Of a stretch of DNA of 64,000 nucleotides, positions 54,024-62,510 are shown one piece after another. Under the pieces are notes generated by a model. The model searched no databases and was not told the origin of the DNA. It was given only the letters and a program-made list of their open reading frames with translations. The DNA lies in contig NZ_VCIX01000092.1 in assembly GCF_006345825.1 (NCBI RefSeq), positions 434,001 to 498,000 of the forward strand, in the 5' to 3' direction. The position numbers and the translations under genes were made by a program. Each line of letters opens with the position of its first letter. Position 1 is the first letter of the stretch. The stretch is from Paenibacillus paridis. GTDB taxonomy: Bacteria; Bacillota; Bacilli; Paenibacillales; Paenibacillaceae.

Positions 54024-54998
54024 ATGAAACCAATCAAAACCTGCTGTACGGCTGGCAGAGAACAAGTAGAAACTGGAACTATTCAACGATTAGCCGGATT
54101 CCCGGCTCAGACGTTACGAACTAAAGCGCGGGGAGCTAGCGAACTGGTCCGGATCGATGGTGGAACTTTTCGAATGGGGACGAGTTCACCGAACGGTTTC
54201 GCGGCGGACGGGGAAGGGCCGGACCGCGACGTGCATGTGGATTCCTTCCTCATCTCGCCGTATGCGGTAACGAACAGTGAATTTGGCTCCTTTGTTAAGG
54301 AGACAGGGTATGTGACAGAAGCCGAACGGTTCGGTTGGTCCTTTGTCTTCCATTTGCTGGCCTCCGATTATACGCGAGAGCGGGTTAGGCAGGTCCCGCA
54401 GCAAGCGCCATGGTGGCTTGCTGTGGACGGGGCCCATTGGGCAAGGCCGGAAGGACCGGATTCAACCGTTGATGAACGGCATGACCATCCTGTTGTTCAT
54501 ATCACTTGGCATGATGCGATGGCATACTGCGCTTGGGCGGGGACACGATTACCGACAGAGGCCGAATGGGAATATGCCGCGAGAGGCGGCCTCGCAGAGA
54601 GGACCTATCCTTGGGGGGATTTGCTGAAACCGGAAGGCAAGCATAGGTGCAACATCTGGCAAGGGAAGTTCCCGGTGAAGAACAATGCAAGCGACGGTTA
54701 TGTAGGCACGGCTCCGGTTCATGCCTATGAGCCTAATGGATACGGATTGTTTAACGTATCGGGAAACGTATGGGAATGGTGCGCAGACTGGTTCAGTCCC
54801 GATTACCATCAGCTGACGTCCACGGAAAATCCTTGCTTCACGGAGAGGTCCGACGTTCGAGCTATGCGTGGCGGCTCCTATCTCTGTCACCGTTCGTATT
54901 GCAACCGTTACCGCGTTGCAGCCAGAAGCGGCAACACGCCAGACAGTTCTACCGGAAATTGCGGTTTCCGCGTGGCGGCAGACGTTTTGGACGGATAA
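54024..54998 (+). CDS. Formylglycine-generating enzyme (sulfatase maturase, SUMF1-like)
   Basis: A 324-residue FGE-sulfatase domain protein. The signature 'G-G-T-F-R-M-G' starts the domain near residue 45, and the copper-binding active-site cysteines C288 and C293 are in 'G-S-Y-L-C-H-R-S-Y-C-N-R-Y-R', the same spacing as in the known aerobic enzyme. It oxidises the Cys of C-x-P-x-R motifs to formylglycine using O2. Start 54024 follows GAGGGGGAGA. A longer frame from 53979 overlaps the CHR stop. The sulfatase at 51076-52611 carries the matching C-T-P-S-R motif. Confidence 0.93.
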   Translation: MKPIKTCCTAGREQVETGTIQRLAGFPAQTLRTKARGASELVRIDGGTFRMGTSSPNGFAADGEGPDRDVHVDSFLISPYAVTNSEFGSFVKETGYVTEAERFGWSFVFHLLASDYTRERVRQVPQQAPWWLAVDGAHWARPEGPDSTVDERHDHPVVHITWHDAMAYCAWAGTRLPTEAEWEYAARGGLAERTYPWGDLLKPEGKHRCNIWQGKFPVKNNASDGYVGTAPVHAYEPNGYGLFNVSGNVWEWCADWFSPDYHQLTSTENPCFTERSDVRAMRGGSYLCHRSYCNRYRVAARSGNTPDSSTGNCGFRVAADVLDG

Positions 54999-55051
54999 CA
55001 TGGCAAATGATATGGAAATCACGAGGCAGGATCCTAAGCGGGCGATATTCC

Positions 55052-55098
55052 AAAAAAGACTACTCTCCTTAGGAATAAAGGCGAGTAGTCTTTTTTTT
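55052..55098. terminator. 14-bp perfect-stem terminator
   Basis: AAAAAAGACTACTC (55052-55065) and GAGTAGTCTTTTTT (55083-55096) form a perfect stem with flanking A and T runs. It ends the CHR-FGE operon and could also stop the convergent exporter gene. Confidence 0.92.
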
Positions 55099-55143
55099 GT
55101 TAAAGGCTTAGACAAGGTTGGAAATAATGGCGATGCGTCGTCG

Positions 55144-56640
55144 TCAAGCTTCTTTGACCACGGTTAATTTCACACTGGCTTTGCTTTCTTCTACAGAAGG
55201 CTGATCCGCACGTTTGATGAAGAAGGAAAGCAGCATCCCGATGACACCAATTCCTACAATAACGAGATAGGCATCGTTAATACCGTGAATGGAAGCGGCA
55301 GTTACCATTTGAGCTTGTGTGGTTCCTTCAGCCCCGCCTGACGTCATCAAATCTTTCATATGAGTTGTCGTACGGCTCGTCATAATAGTGACGAGCAGCG
55401 AGGTGCCTACAGCCCCTGCAACTTGCTTGATGGTATTGGAGATAGCTGTGCCATGCGCGTTAAGTCTAGCCGGCAGCTGATTCAAACCAGCTGTAGTGAT
55501 TGGCATGAGGAGCATGGCCATACCGAAGCGACGGCCTGTAGACATGAGAACCAGGTAGGCATAGCTGGTTGTGTCTGTTAAGTTAATAAAGCCTAAAGTC
55601 GTGATGATCGTAATTGCCATACCAATGACGGACAGCCATTTGGCTCCGAACTTATCGAACAGCTTTCCTGTGATTGGCATCATAATCCCCATAAGCAATG
55701 AGCCTGGGAACATCAATAATCCGGATTCCAGCGCGGTAAAGCCGCGGGCGTTTTGCAAATAGAGCGGAAGCAGCATCATATCCGCGTACATGACCATGGT
55801 CACTGCGATATTAATGACAGTGGTAAGAGAGAACATGCTGTATTTGAAAGCACGGAGATCCAGAAGTGGACTATCCAATTTCAGCTGCCTCCAAGTAAAT
55901 AGAACAAGCGAAAGGATACCCACAGATATAAACGTAATAACCTCAGCGCTTGACCAGCCTAAGCTGCCTGCTCGGCTAAAGCCGTACATCACGGCTCCGA
56001 ATCCGACAGTGGAGAGGATAACGCTCAAAATATCAATTTTCGCATGAATTCTCTCCGACACATTCCTTAGATAAATAAACCCGCAAATGATTACAATAAC
56101 GACTAACGGAATCATGCCGTAAAACATCGTTTCCCATTTGTAATTCTCCAGTATATAACCGGCAAGCGTTGGTCCTATGGCTGGGGCGAATATAATTGCG
56201 AACCCAACCATGCCCATCGCGGCTCCCCGCTTATTGGGAGGAAAGAGCGTTAATATAACGGTCATAAGCAGTGGCATAATGATGCCGGCGCCGGCTGCCT
56301 GAATCAAACGACCGGTTAACAAGACAGGAAAGCTTGACGCGAGCGCGGATACAATCGTACCTGCCAAGAAAATAAACATGGACGTTTGAAATAGCTCACG
56401 CGTGGTAAATCGCTGCATCAAATAGGCTGTTATTGGAATCAAGACACCATTTACCAACATATAACCTGTGGTCAACCACTGAGCCGTTGCAGCCGAAATG
56501 TTAAAATCGACCATTAATTCCGGTGTAGCAACGCTCATGACGGTTTGATTCAGCGTCGCAAGAAAGGCACCCAAGATCATAATGAACAAGATCGGTCCCT
56601 TTTTTATCGAACTGCTGTTTTCTGCTAAACTTTTACTCAC
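55144..56640 (-). CDS. DHA2-family MFS drug exporter (EmrB/QacA-like, 14 helices)
   Basis: A 498-residue transporter. The first helices carry 'F-L-A-T-L-N-Q-T-V-M-S-V-A-T-P' and 'A-T-A-Q-W-L-T-T-G-Y-M-L' and the motif 'G-R-L-I-Q-A-A-G-A-G', all typical of DHA2 14-helix exporters such as EmrB and LmrB. It should expel hydrophobic compounds using the proton gradient. The likely start is GTG 56640 (V-S-K-S-L), with AAAGGATGGAG upstream, rather than the TTG at 56658. It is divergent from a TetR gene, with a 16-bp palindrome between them. Confidence 0.92.
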   Translation of the reverse strand: MSKSLAENSSSIKKGPILFIMILGAFLATLNQTVMSVATPELMVDFNISAATAQWLTTGYMLVNGVLIPITAYLMQRFTTRELFQTSMFIFLAGTIVSALASSFPVLLTGRLIQAAGAGIIMPLLMTVILTLFPPNKRGAAMGMVGFAIIFAPAIGPTLAGYILENYKWETMFYGMIPLVVIVIICGFIYLRNVSERIHAKIDILSVILSTVGFGAVMYGFSRAGSLGWSSAEVITFISVGILSLVLFTWRQLKLDSPLLDLRAFKYSMFSLTTVINIAVTMVMYADMMLLPLYLQNARGFTALESGLLMFPGSLLMGIMMPITGKLFDKFGAKWLSVIGMAITIITTLGFINLTDTTSYAYLVLMSTGRRFGMAMLLMPITTAGLNQLPARLNAHGTAISNTIKQVAGAVGTSLLVTIMTSRTTTHMKDLMTSGGAEGTTQAQMVTAASIHGINDAYLVIVGIGVIGMLLSFFIKRADQPSVEESKASVKLTVVKEA

Positions 56641-56763
56641 CCTACTCCATCCTTTCAATTCTTCTCTGTGTACTTAATTTACACTGTGTTATATAATGAA
56701 CAATGTATAAATTAGATTATAGGCAGAATTGATCGGTTTACAAGCGACATTATTTGCGAATAG

Positions 56764-56779
56764 TGTAAAGTACTTTACA
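56764..56779. promoter_or_regulatory. Candidate TetR operator, 16-bp perfect palindrome
   Basis: TGTAAAGTACTTTACA lies between the divergent exporter and TetR start codons, 124 bp from the first and 83 bp from the second. The size and symmetry fit binding by a TetR-type dimer that represses both genes. Confidence 0.65.
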
Positions 56780-56861
56780 ACTAAAGTATTATTGTTGTTT
56801 AACTTGAAGATGTTCTACGATATTGTAAAAAGTGTAGTCTGGAGTTTGAAAGGAGACGGAT

Positions 56862-57476
56862 ATGGAGAATGGAACGACTCGAACAGATCCACGGATCGTG
56901 CGTACGCGACAATTGCTTAGAGACGCTTTTATTGAACTGCTGCAGGAAATCGATATCGAGAAAATTTCGGTAAATCGCCTGGCAGAACGGGCGACCATCA
57001 ACCGTGTTACTTTTTATCTGCATTATCGGGATATTCCGGATATGCTGGAGAAGATGGCAGATGATATGATTGAGGACATTCAGCAGGTGTTGGACAACAC
57101 CCCGCGTCATCTGAATCCGGATTCGAAAGAAGAAGAAGCATGGCCGATGCTCGTGAATTTGCTTGAGCATCTTTCCAAGCATGCGAAGTTTTACAAAGTT
57201 ATCCTCGCGACGCATCGAACGACGATCTTTTCTGACCGGCTGTTAAAGCTGCTTACGGGACTTGTTACCGAACGAATAGAAAGAAGAGATATCGAATTAC
57301 ACCGTTCAACTTTAAATATTCAGAAGGACATTGCCATTTGGTATGGTTCTTCGGCATTGATCGGTACGATCATTGCATGGCTTCGCAATGATATGCCCTA
57401 TACGCCGCTATTTCTCGCCAAACAATTTGTATTGCTTCGGTCAACATCAGCCAAAACGATAAATCTCAATAAGTAG
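56862..57476 (+). CDS. TetR/AcrR-family regulator of the divergent exporter
   Basis: A 204-residue regulator. The N-terminal HTH reads 'S-V-N-R-L-A-E-R-A-T-I-N-R-V-T-F-Y-L-H-Y', and the C-terminal helical domain with a hydrophobic stretch near residue 160 resembles TetR_C_7-type proteins. GAAAGGAG precedes the start. Its target is probably the exporter across the palindrome at 56764. The next gene starts 13 bp downstream, so the two are likely co-transcribed. Confidence 0.9.
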   Translation: MENGTTRTDPRIVRTRQLLRDAFIELLQEIDIEKISVNRLAERATINRVTFYLHYRDIPDMLEKMADDMIEDIQQVLDNTPRHLNPDSKEEEAWPMLVNLLEHLSKHAKFYKVILATHRTTIFSDRLLKLLTGLVTERIERRDIELHRSTLNIQKDIAIWYGSSALIGTIIAWLRNDMPYTPLFLAKQFVLLRSTSAKTINLNK

Positions 57477-57488
57477 GAGGGCTTTAGC

Positions 57489-58295
57489 ATGCAGGCAGTG
57501 GCCTTTCACCGCGATCATAGATTGCCTTTCTTGGAAGCCAAGCAATGCAAAAGAAGTGATCTTGCTTATCATAAGCATTTTCACGCGGAATATTCGATTG
57601 GATTGATTGATAAAGGCGCAACGGATGCTTGGTGCGATGGAAAGCTGCTTCAGGTGGAAGAGGGCAAACTGATCAGTTTTCCACCCTCCATGCTGCATGC
57701 TTGTCAGCCTCAAGACGATACGTCCTGGGAATATAAGATGCTGTATATTAAGCCTGAATGGTTTCAAGACCTTAAGCGGCGAGAGATCGACCAGCTGTAT
57801 ATCCCATATTTATTGGAAGAGGGTAAAAATAAAATATGCCGTTTGCAATTCAACCGTACGATGGGGGCGATTGCCAGTAAAGGCACGCCGCTTGAGATTG
57901 AAACGGCTTTAATCGATCTAGTACTAACCCTTGTTAGCCAGAATAGCTCCGATCTTGAGCATGAAGCTTCAAGTCAGCAGGATCAGAAGTATGTCAAAGG
58001 CATCAAAGAATATTTGCATGAGCATTTTGCCGAGCAAGTTACGTTAGAGAGTTTGGAGCTCGAAACAGGCATCAGCAGGTTTCATCTCGTTAGGCTATTT
58101 AAGAAACGGAACCATCTTCCTCCACATGCTTATCAAGTTCTGCTAAGAATCAATCATGCTAAGACAGAACTGGCGAAGCACAGACCCATTGCCGATATTG
58201 CGGCAGAGGCAGGCTTTTATGACCAAAGCCACTTTGCGAAGGCCTTCTTTAAAATAGTCGGGACGACCCCGCAAAAATATGCGTTATCGATTTGA
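57489..58295 (+). CDS. AraC-family regulator with AraC-type cupin
   Basis: A 268-residue protein. The N-terminal cupin has 'Y-H-K-H-F-H-A-E-Y-S-I-G-L-I', a pattern seen in regulators of amino-acid use and efflux, and the C-terminal AraC HTH has 'S-R-F-H-L-V-R-L-F-K-K' and 'F-Y-D-Q-S-H-F-A-K-A-F'. AGGAGGG precedes the start. It sits upstream of proline dehydrogenase by 78 bp and may control it, which would make proline its effector. That is an inference from position. Confidence 0.88.
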   Translation: MQAVAFHRDHRLPFLEAKQCKRSDLAYHKHFHAEYSIGLIDKGATDAWCDGKLLQVEEGKLISFPPSMLHACQPQDDTSWEYKMLYIKPEWFQDLKRREIDQLYIPYLLEEGKNKICRLQFNRTMGAIASKGTPLEIETALIDLVLTLVSQNSSDLEHEASSQQDQKYVKGIKEYLHEHFAEQVTLESLELETGISRFHLVRLFKKRNHLPPHAYQVLLRINHAKTELAKHRPIADIAAEAGFYDQSHFAKAFFKIVGTTPQKYALSI

Positions 58296-58308
58296 AATTG
58301 AGCAATAT

Positions 58309-58340
58309 TTTACAATACCGATTCCTCTCCTCCTTGTAAA
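58309..58340. promoter_or_regulatory. Inverted repeat upstream of proline dehydrogenase
   Basis: TTTACAA (58309-58315) and TTGTAAA (58334-58340) are a 7-bp inverted pair with 18 bp between. They lie just before the proline dehydrogenase gene and could be a regulator site or overlap its promoter. The half-sites resemble those of the palindrome at 56764. Confidence 0.4.
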
Positions 58341-58373
58341 CTAGGCTTACTTGAAAGAAGGAGAGATTAAGTT

Positions 58374-59345
58374 ATGCATCTGGAATCTGATTTGGAAACA
58401 CAATTTACTGCTGCACTTAAATCCATCGCTCGCCGTAACGATTTGAAGTCCTATGTGGAGAACACACCGCAGCTAAAGGGGATGCTTCAGCTAGCGGCAG
58501 CGCGGTATGTGGCAGGTGAAGTGCGCCAGGATGGACTTGAAGCAGCACGGAAGCTTGCTGCTAAAGGTTACGCGACATCCCTTGAGTATATTGGGGAAAA
58601 TACAACCGATGGATCTGAATGTGAGGCTGCAGCTGAGGAACTGCTCGGTTTGATCCAGGAAGTTGGCCAGAACGGGGCGACGGGACGAGTATCCTTCGAT
58701 TTGTCGCATATCGGACTTCTGCTGGATACCGAGCTTGCTTACTCCCATCTAATGAAGCTTGCTGAGCAAGCACAGAAGGTTGATGTTGAGCTATTCATTA
58801 GTATGGAAGAGTCCGCCAAGACGGAGCGCATACTCTCTGCCTACAAACGAGCGGCTTCCGTCTATTCGAATATAGGCATCACCTTACAAGCACAGCTAAA
58901 AAGAACACCGGAGGATTTGGCTGCGCTACATGGCACGCCGAGTCGAATCCGTTTGGTTAAAGGGGCTTATCAGGAACTCGATGACTGTATGATACCTCGT
59001 TCTGCCGAGCTGAATCGCCGATATGTACAGCTTGTTGAAAGCACCATTCATCAAGGGCACCGCGTTTCGATCGCCACTCACGATGAGTTTATTCTAGATG
59101 AGCTTCTTGATCAGAAAGGGTTGTTGAACTCAGTAGCGGAATTCGAAATGCTGTACGGCATTCGCCCGGACCTTAGCAGCAGGCTGAAGGCGGCCGGGTA
59201 TCCGGTACGAATTTATCTGACCTATGGGCATGAATGGTATTTATATTTATGTCATCGCATTGCGGAGTACCCTCCAAATCTGTTGCAAGCGGTAATCGAC
59301 ATTGTGAGTGATGTGGGAGTAGAGTCTGTTCAAGCTTATATTTGA
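58374..59345 (+). CDS. Proline dehydrogenase
   Basis: A 323-residue FAD-dependent enzyme with the PRODH beta/alpha barrel, oxidising L-proline to 1-pyrroline-5-carboxylate. Motifs include 'F-E-M-L-Y-G-I-R' near residue 260 and the substrate-binding 'R-I-Y-L-T-Y-G-H-E-W-Y-L-Y-L-C-H-R' stretch near the C-terminus with its paired arginines. Single-domain size matches the monofunctional Firmicute type. No P5C dehydrogenase gene is next to it. AAGGAGAG lies upstream. It complements the hydroxyproline pathway at the other end of the window. Confidence 0.92.
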   Translation: MHLESDLETQFTAALKSIARRNDLKSYVENTPQLKGMLQLAAARYVAGEVRQDGLEAARKLAAKGYATSLEYIGENTTDGSECEAAAEELLGLIQEVGQNGATGRVSFDLSHIGLLLDTELAYSHLMKLAEQAQKVDVELFISMEESAKTERILSAYKRAASVYSNIGITLQAQLKRTPEDLAALHGTPSRIRLVKGAYQELDDCMIPRSAELNRRYVQLVESTIHQGHRVSIATHDEFILDELLDQKGLLNSVAEFEMLYGIRPDLSSRLKAAGYPVRIYLTYGHEWYLYLCHRIAEYPPNLLQAVIDIVSDVGVESVQAYI

Positions 59346-59419
59346 TTTTCTGCTATATAGTACGAACGTGAATTATTGCCGACCTGCTAAAACCTTAGCT
59401 AAAAACCTCTCTCGATTGG

Positions 59420-59608
59420 AATTAGCGGGAATTTGTCCCGTTATTTTAATGGATTTCGAGATTTCAGGGTAATTAGTGGGAATTTCTCCCGTTAATTCTA
59501 GCGTTTATGGAGAAAATAACGTCAATCGGGTGAATAAACAGGAGAAATTCCCTTTATTTCACTTGAAAAGCAAATAACGAGAGTTAAATGGGAGAAATTC
59601 CAGCTATT
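59420..59608. repeat. Four copies of a GGGAATTTCTCCCGTTA-like intergenic repeat
   Basis: Two direct copies (59420-59447 and 59471-59499) and two inverted copies (59534-59552 and 59584-59608) share a core that is itself a small dyad, GGGA-ATTT-TCCC or GGGAGAAATTCC on the other strand. Each copy can fold alone and opposite copies can pair. It looks like a REP-type or small miniature element, with no coding potential. Confidence 0.7.
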
Positions 59609-60170
59609 CAAGCTGAAGAGGAGTGAAGATTAAGCGAAGCGAGAAGATCGTTTTGGAGACGCGGAGTGTTCGACTTGCAGCCGAATTCGTACCTTTACAT
59701 ACCTAAGTCATTCTAAGAATCTGCTATAACCGCAACCCTAAAGAATGATTTACTCACGCAGCGGCCCAAAACGTGGAATTTCAGTTTCACATCTATAATT
59801 CATCCATTCGATAATCTCCATCCTCTAAAATGGATGATAGCAATCGAGTTTGCGATCAACTTCAGCTTGTTATATAGAGAGGTCATTTGTTTAACTGTGC
59901 CCAAAACAACAAGTACACCTTGATATGTTCATTATGACGCTTTGGAAATAGGTTAACATACGAAGCATCCTCTTTTTGTTGCTTAACGTACAAAAGCGCT
60001 TTCATTTGCTGATTGAGAATGTTTTTGGTGTTGCTCTATACTATAGAGGCATAAACGGACCGGCTTGTCACAGGTGGTTGATGGTAGACGAACCGATAAC
60101 CGATTACGGCTAATCTATATGGATTAATGAGCGCATAAACAGATATCGTCAATCAGAAAGGATGAATGAA
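59609..60170. other. Gene-free region upstream of the SDR gene
   Basis: No reading frame with a ribosome site or recognisable product was found from the repeats to the SDR start. It contains a candidate promoter near its right end (60013-60042). No tRNA or stable RNA fold was evident by eye. Confidence 0.5.
60013..60042 (+). promoter_or_regulatory. Candidate sigma-A promoter for the SDR gene
   Basis: TTGAGA (60013-60018) and TATACT (60037-60042) with 18-bp spacing match vegetative promoter hexamers. The leader would be about 120 nt. Confidence 0.4.
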
Positions 60171-60941
60171 ATGGGTAGATTGTCAGGTAAAGTGGCTATT
60201 ATTACAGGGGCAGCTAGCGGTATGGGACTTGCTGGAGCGCAGTTATTTGCCAAAGAAGGTGCAAAGGTCGTTGCAACGGATGTTGTGAAAGAAGCGCTGC
60301 AAGAGCGGGTGAATGCCATTGTTGCTGATGGAGGAGACGCGATAGCTTTGAAGCTCGACGTATCCAGCCCCGAATCGTGGACAGCGGTGATAGAAGCAAC
60401 GATTGCGAAATACGGGAAAATCGATATTCTCATCAATAATGCAGGGATTCACATTGCCAAAGGCGTGCTGGAAGCCGAGCTAGCGGATTGGGAAAAGGTC
60501 ATGTCGATTAACAGCACGGGCGTATGGCTGGGCATGAAGTCCGTTATTCCCTATATGCAGCAAAATGGTCAGGGCTCGATTGTGAATACTTCATCTATAG
60601 CAGCAATCATCGGCGGTATCGCAGATGCTCAGGGCGCCGCTTATAGCGCATCCAAAGGATCTGTCCGTTCGCTTACTAAACATACGGCGCAGTGGTTCGC
60701 CAAAGACAACATTCGCGTCAACTCGGTCCATCCGGGTGCGGTGTTCACGGGAATGGTAGAGAAAGCGGGAATCAAATCCCAGGTTGAAATGGGCGAGCAT
60801 TACAAGAATTTGGCTCCTCTTCCTCCTCACGCCGGCGAATCGATCGATATTGCGTATGCATACTTGTTCCTAGCTTCGGATGAATCCAAGTTTATCACAG
60901 GCATCGAGCTGCCTGTTGACGGCGGCTGGATCAGCAACTAA
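60171..60941 (+). CDS. SDR-family NAD(P)-dependent oxidoreductase
   Basis: A 256-residue classical short-chain dehydrogenase. The cofactor motif 'T-G-A-A-S-G-M-G' is at 12-19, 'N-N-A-G' follows, and the Ser-Tyr-Lys catalytic set is in 'N-T-S-S' and 'Y-S-A-S-K'. The C-terminal 'P-V-D-G-G-W' is standard. The ATG at 60171 is chosen because AAAGGA is 8 nt upstream. It resembles glucose 1-dehydrogenase or 3-oxoacyl reductase types, but the substrate is unknown. A terminator follows and a TetR gene converges on it. Confidence 0.92.
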   Translation: MGRLSGKVAIITGAASGMGLAGAQLFAKEGAKVVATDVVKEALQERVNAIVADGGDAIALKLDVSSPESWTAVIEATIAKYGKIDILINNAGIHIAKGVLEAELADWEKVMSINSTGVWLGMKSVIPYMQQNGQGSIVNTSSIAAIIGGIADAQGAAYSASKGSVRSLTKHTAQWFAKDNIRVNSVHPGAVFTGMVEKAGIKSQVEMGEHYKNLAPLPPHAGESIDIAYAYLFLASDESKFITGIELPVDGGWISN

Positions 60942-60957
60942 ATAACCTAATCCCATG

Positions 60958-60993
60958 AGAAAGGGTCTGGCGCATGCCAGGCTCTTTCTTCTT
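60958..60993. terminator. Terminator between SDR and TetR genes
   Basis: AGAAAGGGTCTGGC and GCCAGGCTCTTTCT pair around a GCAT loop with one mismatch, followed by a T-rich tail. Confidence 0.8.
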
Positions 60994-61040
60994 GTGCGTT
61001 TGCAGGAGAAGTCTGATTTAAGATGGATGTTGTTTGGGGG

Positions 61041-61649
61041 TTATCCTGAGTTTAGATTTGAATGATACATTTCATTGGAGCGGTTCATGCGCGTTAGTTC
61101 GAGCAATTGCTCCGCCATATAAGTAGAGCTATATTTAAATTTGCCCTGCACCCATTCTGTAATCAGACCGAGAACCGCATTAGCCTGGTAGCAGGCAAGC
61201 AGTTCCTTGTCGATCATGGGATTAGGAGAGGTGTTTGTTACATCGTCCAAATACAAGCTTTTCAGTGTTTGATATACCGTATTTCGGAAATCCTGTAGTA
61301 TATTCGTGCTTACTAATAAGGTATAGACGGTGGCGTAAGCATGTACATGGTCAAAAATTTTGATGGCAGACGCGCTCAGGCTCTGGATATCGAAATCCTG
61401 ATGCTGCAGATAAGGATACCGGTAGGCTTGAATCAGATCCGTTAATACGTCAGCTAATAGATCCTCAAGCAGTTCTTCCTTGTAAGTATAGTGTTTATAA
61501 AAGGTACCGCGATTCAAATCAGCTGATTTCACGATATCCGTGATCGAAATATCAGAAAATGGTTTGCGCGGCATCCACTCGAGCAAAGCCTGCTTTAGGG
61601 CTGTTCTCGATTTATAGACTCTGCGATCGACAGAGAGTGATTTTAGCAT
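61041..61649 (-). CDS. TetR/AcrR-family transcriptional regulator
   Basis: A 202-residue protein with an N-terminal HTH ('S-I-T-D-I-V-K-S-A-D-L-N-R-G-T-F-Y-K-H-Y') and a helical C-terminal domain of the type found in regulators of SDR and efflux genes. AAAGGAGG precedes the start. It converges on the SDR gene, which it may regulate. No paired operator was found. Confidence 0.9.
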   Translation of the reverse strand: MLKSLSVDRRVYKSRTALKQALLEWMPRKPFSDISITDIVKSADLNRGTFYKHYTYKEELLEDLLADVLTDLIQAYRYPYLQHQDFDIQSLSASAIKIFDHVHAYATVYTLLVSTNILQDFRNTVYQTLKSLYLDDVTNTSPNPMIDKELLACYQANAVLGLITEWVQGKFKYSSTYMAEQLLELTRMNRSNEMYHSNLNSG

Positions 61650-61786
61650 GGATATCCTCCTTTATTTTTGAAGTAGGATGAAGGTGCAGAGGAGACATAA
61701 AGAAATCATCAGCAACTCTGTCCTTATTATACTACGTGAAGAATAGGGAGGATACCACGCTAAGGGTGGGTGATCGAAAAGGTAAG

Positions 61787-62137
61787 CTATCGGGATGATT
61801 TTTCGTGTGAGGAAAGTACATGATAAAGCAGCAGGGAAAACAATTTCCGCATCGACCGAATGCCAATTTTGTTCATGATATTGGCCAGATGGTTTTTGAC
61901 CGTTTTTTCACTGATCACACATTTCTCGGAAATTTCCCGATTAGACAAGCCATGTACAACAGATAGGATGAGAATTTCAGTCTCGCGCTGCGTAAGGCGA
62001 TAAAGGGTGGAAAATCCTTGCAGGGCAGGGTCCAATCTTGGAATTAGAAAATCATGCAATGCTTCAGTGTCTATGCCCTTATGATTCATGAATTGCCTAC
62101 TATGGGATGTTTTTTTGTCTTCATATGAGAGCTTCAC
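61787..62137 (-). CDS. Small LuxR/GerE-type HTH protein without a sensor domain
   Basis: A 116-residue protein whose C-terminal half is a LuxR-type HTH: 'L-T-Q-R-E-T-E-I-L', 'G-L-S-N-R-E-I-S-E-K', 'I-S-E-K-T-V-K-N-H-L-A-N-I-M-N-K-I'. The first 45 residues match no known receiver or ligand domain. The GTG start at 62137 has only a weak ribosome site, and ATG 62089 is an alternative. It may be a GerE-like stand-alone regulator. It could also be a remnant of a larger NarL-type regulator, but no receiver remains upstream. Confidence 0.75.
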   Translation of the reverse strand: MKLSYEDKKTSHSRQFMNHKGIDTEALHDFLIPRLDPALQGFSTLYRLTQRETEILILSVVHGLSNREISEKCVISEKTVKNHLANIMNKIGIRSMRKLFSLLLYHVLSSHEKSSR

Positions 62138-62510
62138 CTACTCATGCTTACTATCAAGGAGTAATCGAATGGAGAAAAATATACTTGAAATTAAGAGGAA
62201 ACAGCCTAATACGTTCCATAAGATCAATAACATTTTTACAAGTCTCCCTTGAAGTTTTATTTCATCTGCAGAAATTAATTCTTTTGATACCTAAGACACA
62301 AGGGGTGGTTTGATTAGGGTGGTTCGAAATACTTAGATTATCCGATATTCTTTATTATAAATAACGAAAATGGCTTATTCTAGATGAAGAAGCGCACTTG
62401 AAATCAGGCTCTTTCGTCATTTTTCGACTTTTTAGCCTTGTTCGTATGACTAAAGTCATGTTTATGGTAAAATACGGTGTAAATCTATCATTCCGTGCGA
62501 GGGCATAACT
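62138..62510. other. Gene-free region between LuxR-type and histidine kinase genes
   Basis: About 370 bp of AT-rich DNA. A short rightward reading frame (62107-62313) was judged non-coding because it has no ribosome site and no family resemblance. Promoters for both divergent genes are expected here but no clear hexamer pair or operator was found. Confidence 0.5.

Noticed and set aside
59346-60170. Possible CRISPR-like array in the repeat region
   Set aside because: The copies are few, irregularly spaced and in both directions, and no cas gene is present.
62107-62313. Short plus-strand frame in the 62-kb gap
   Set aside because: It has no ribosome site, overlaps the LuxR-type gene and has low-complexity composition.
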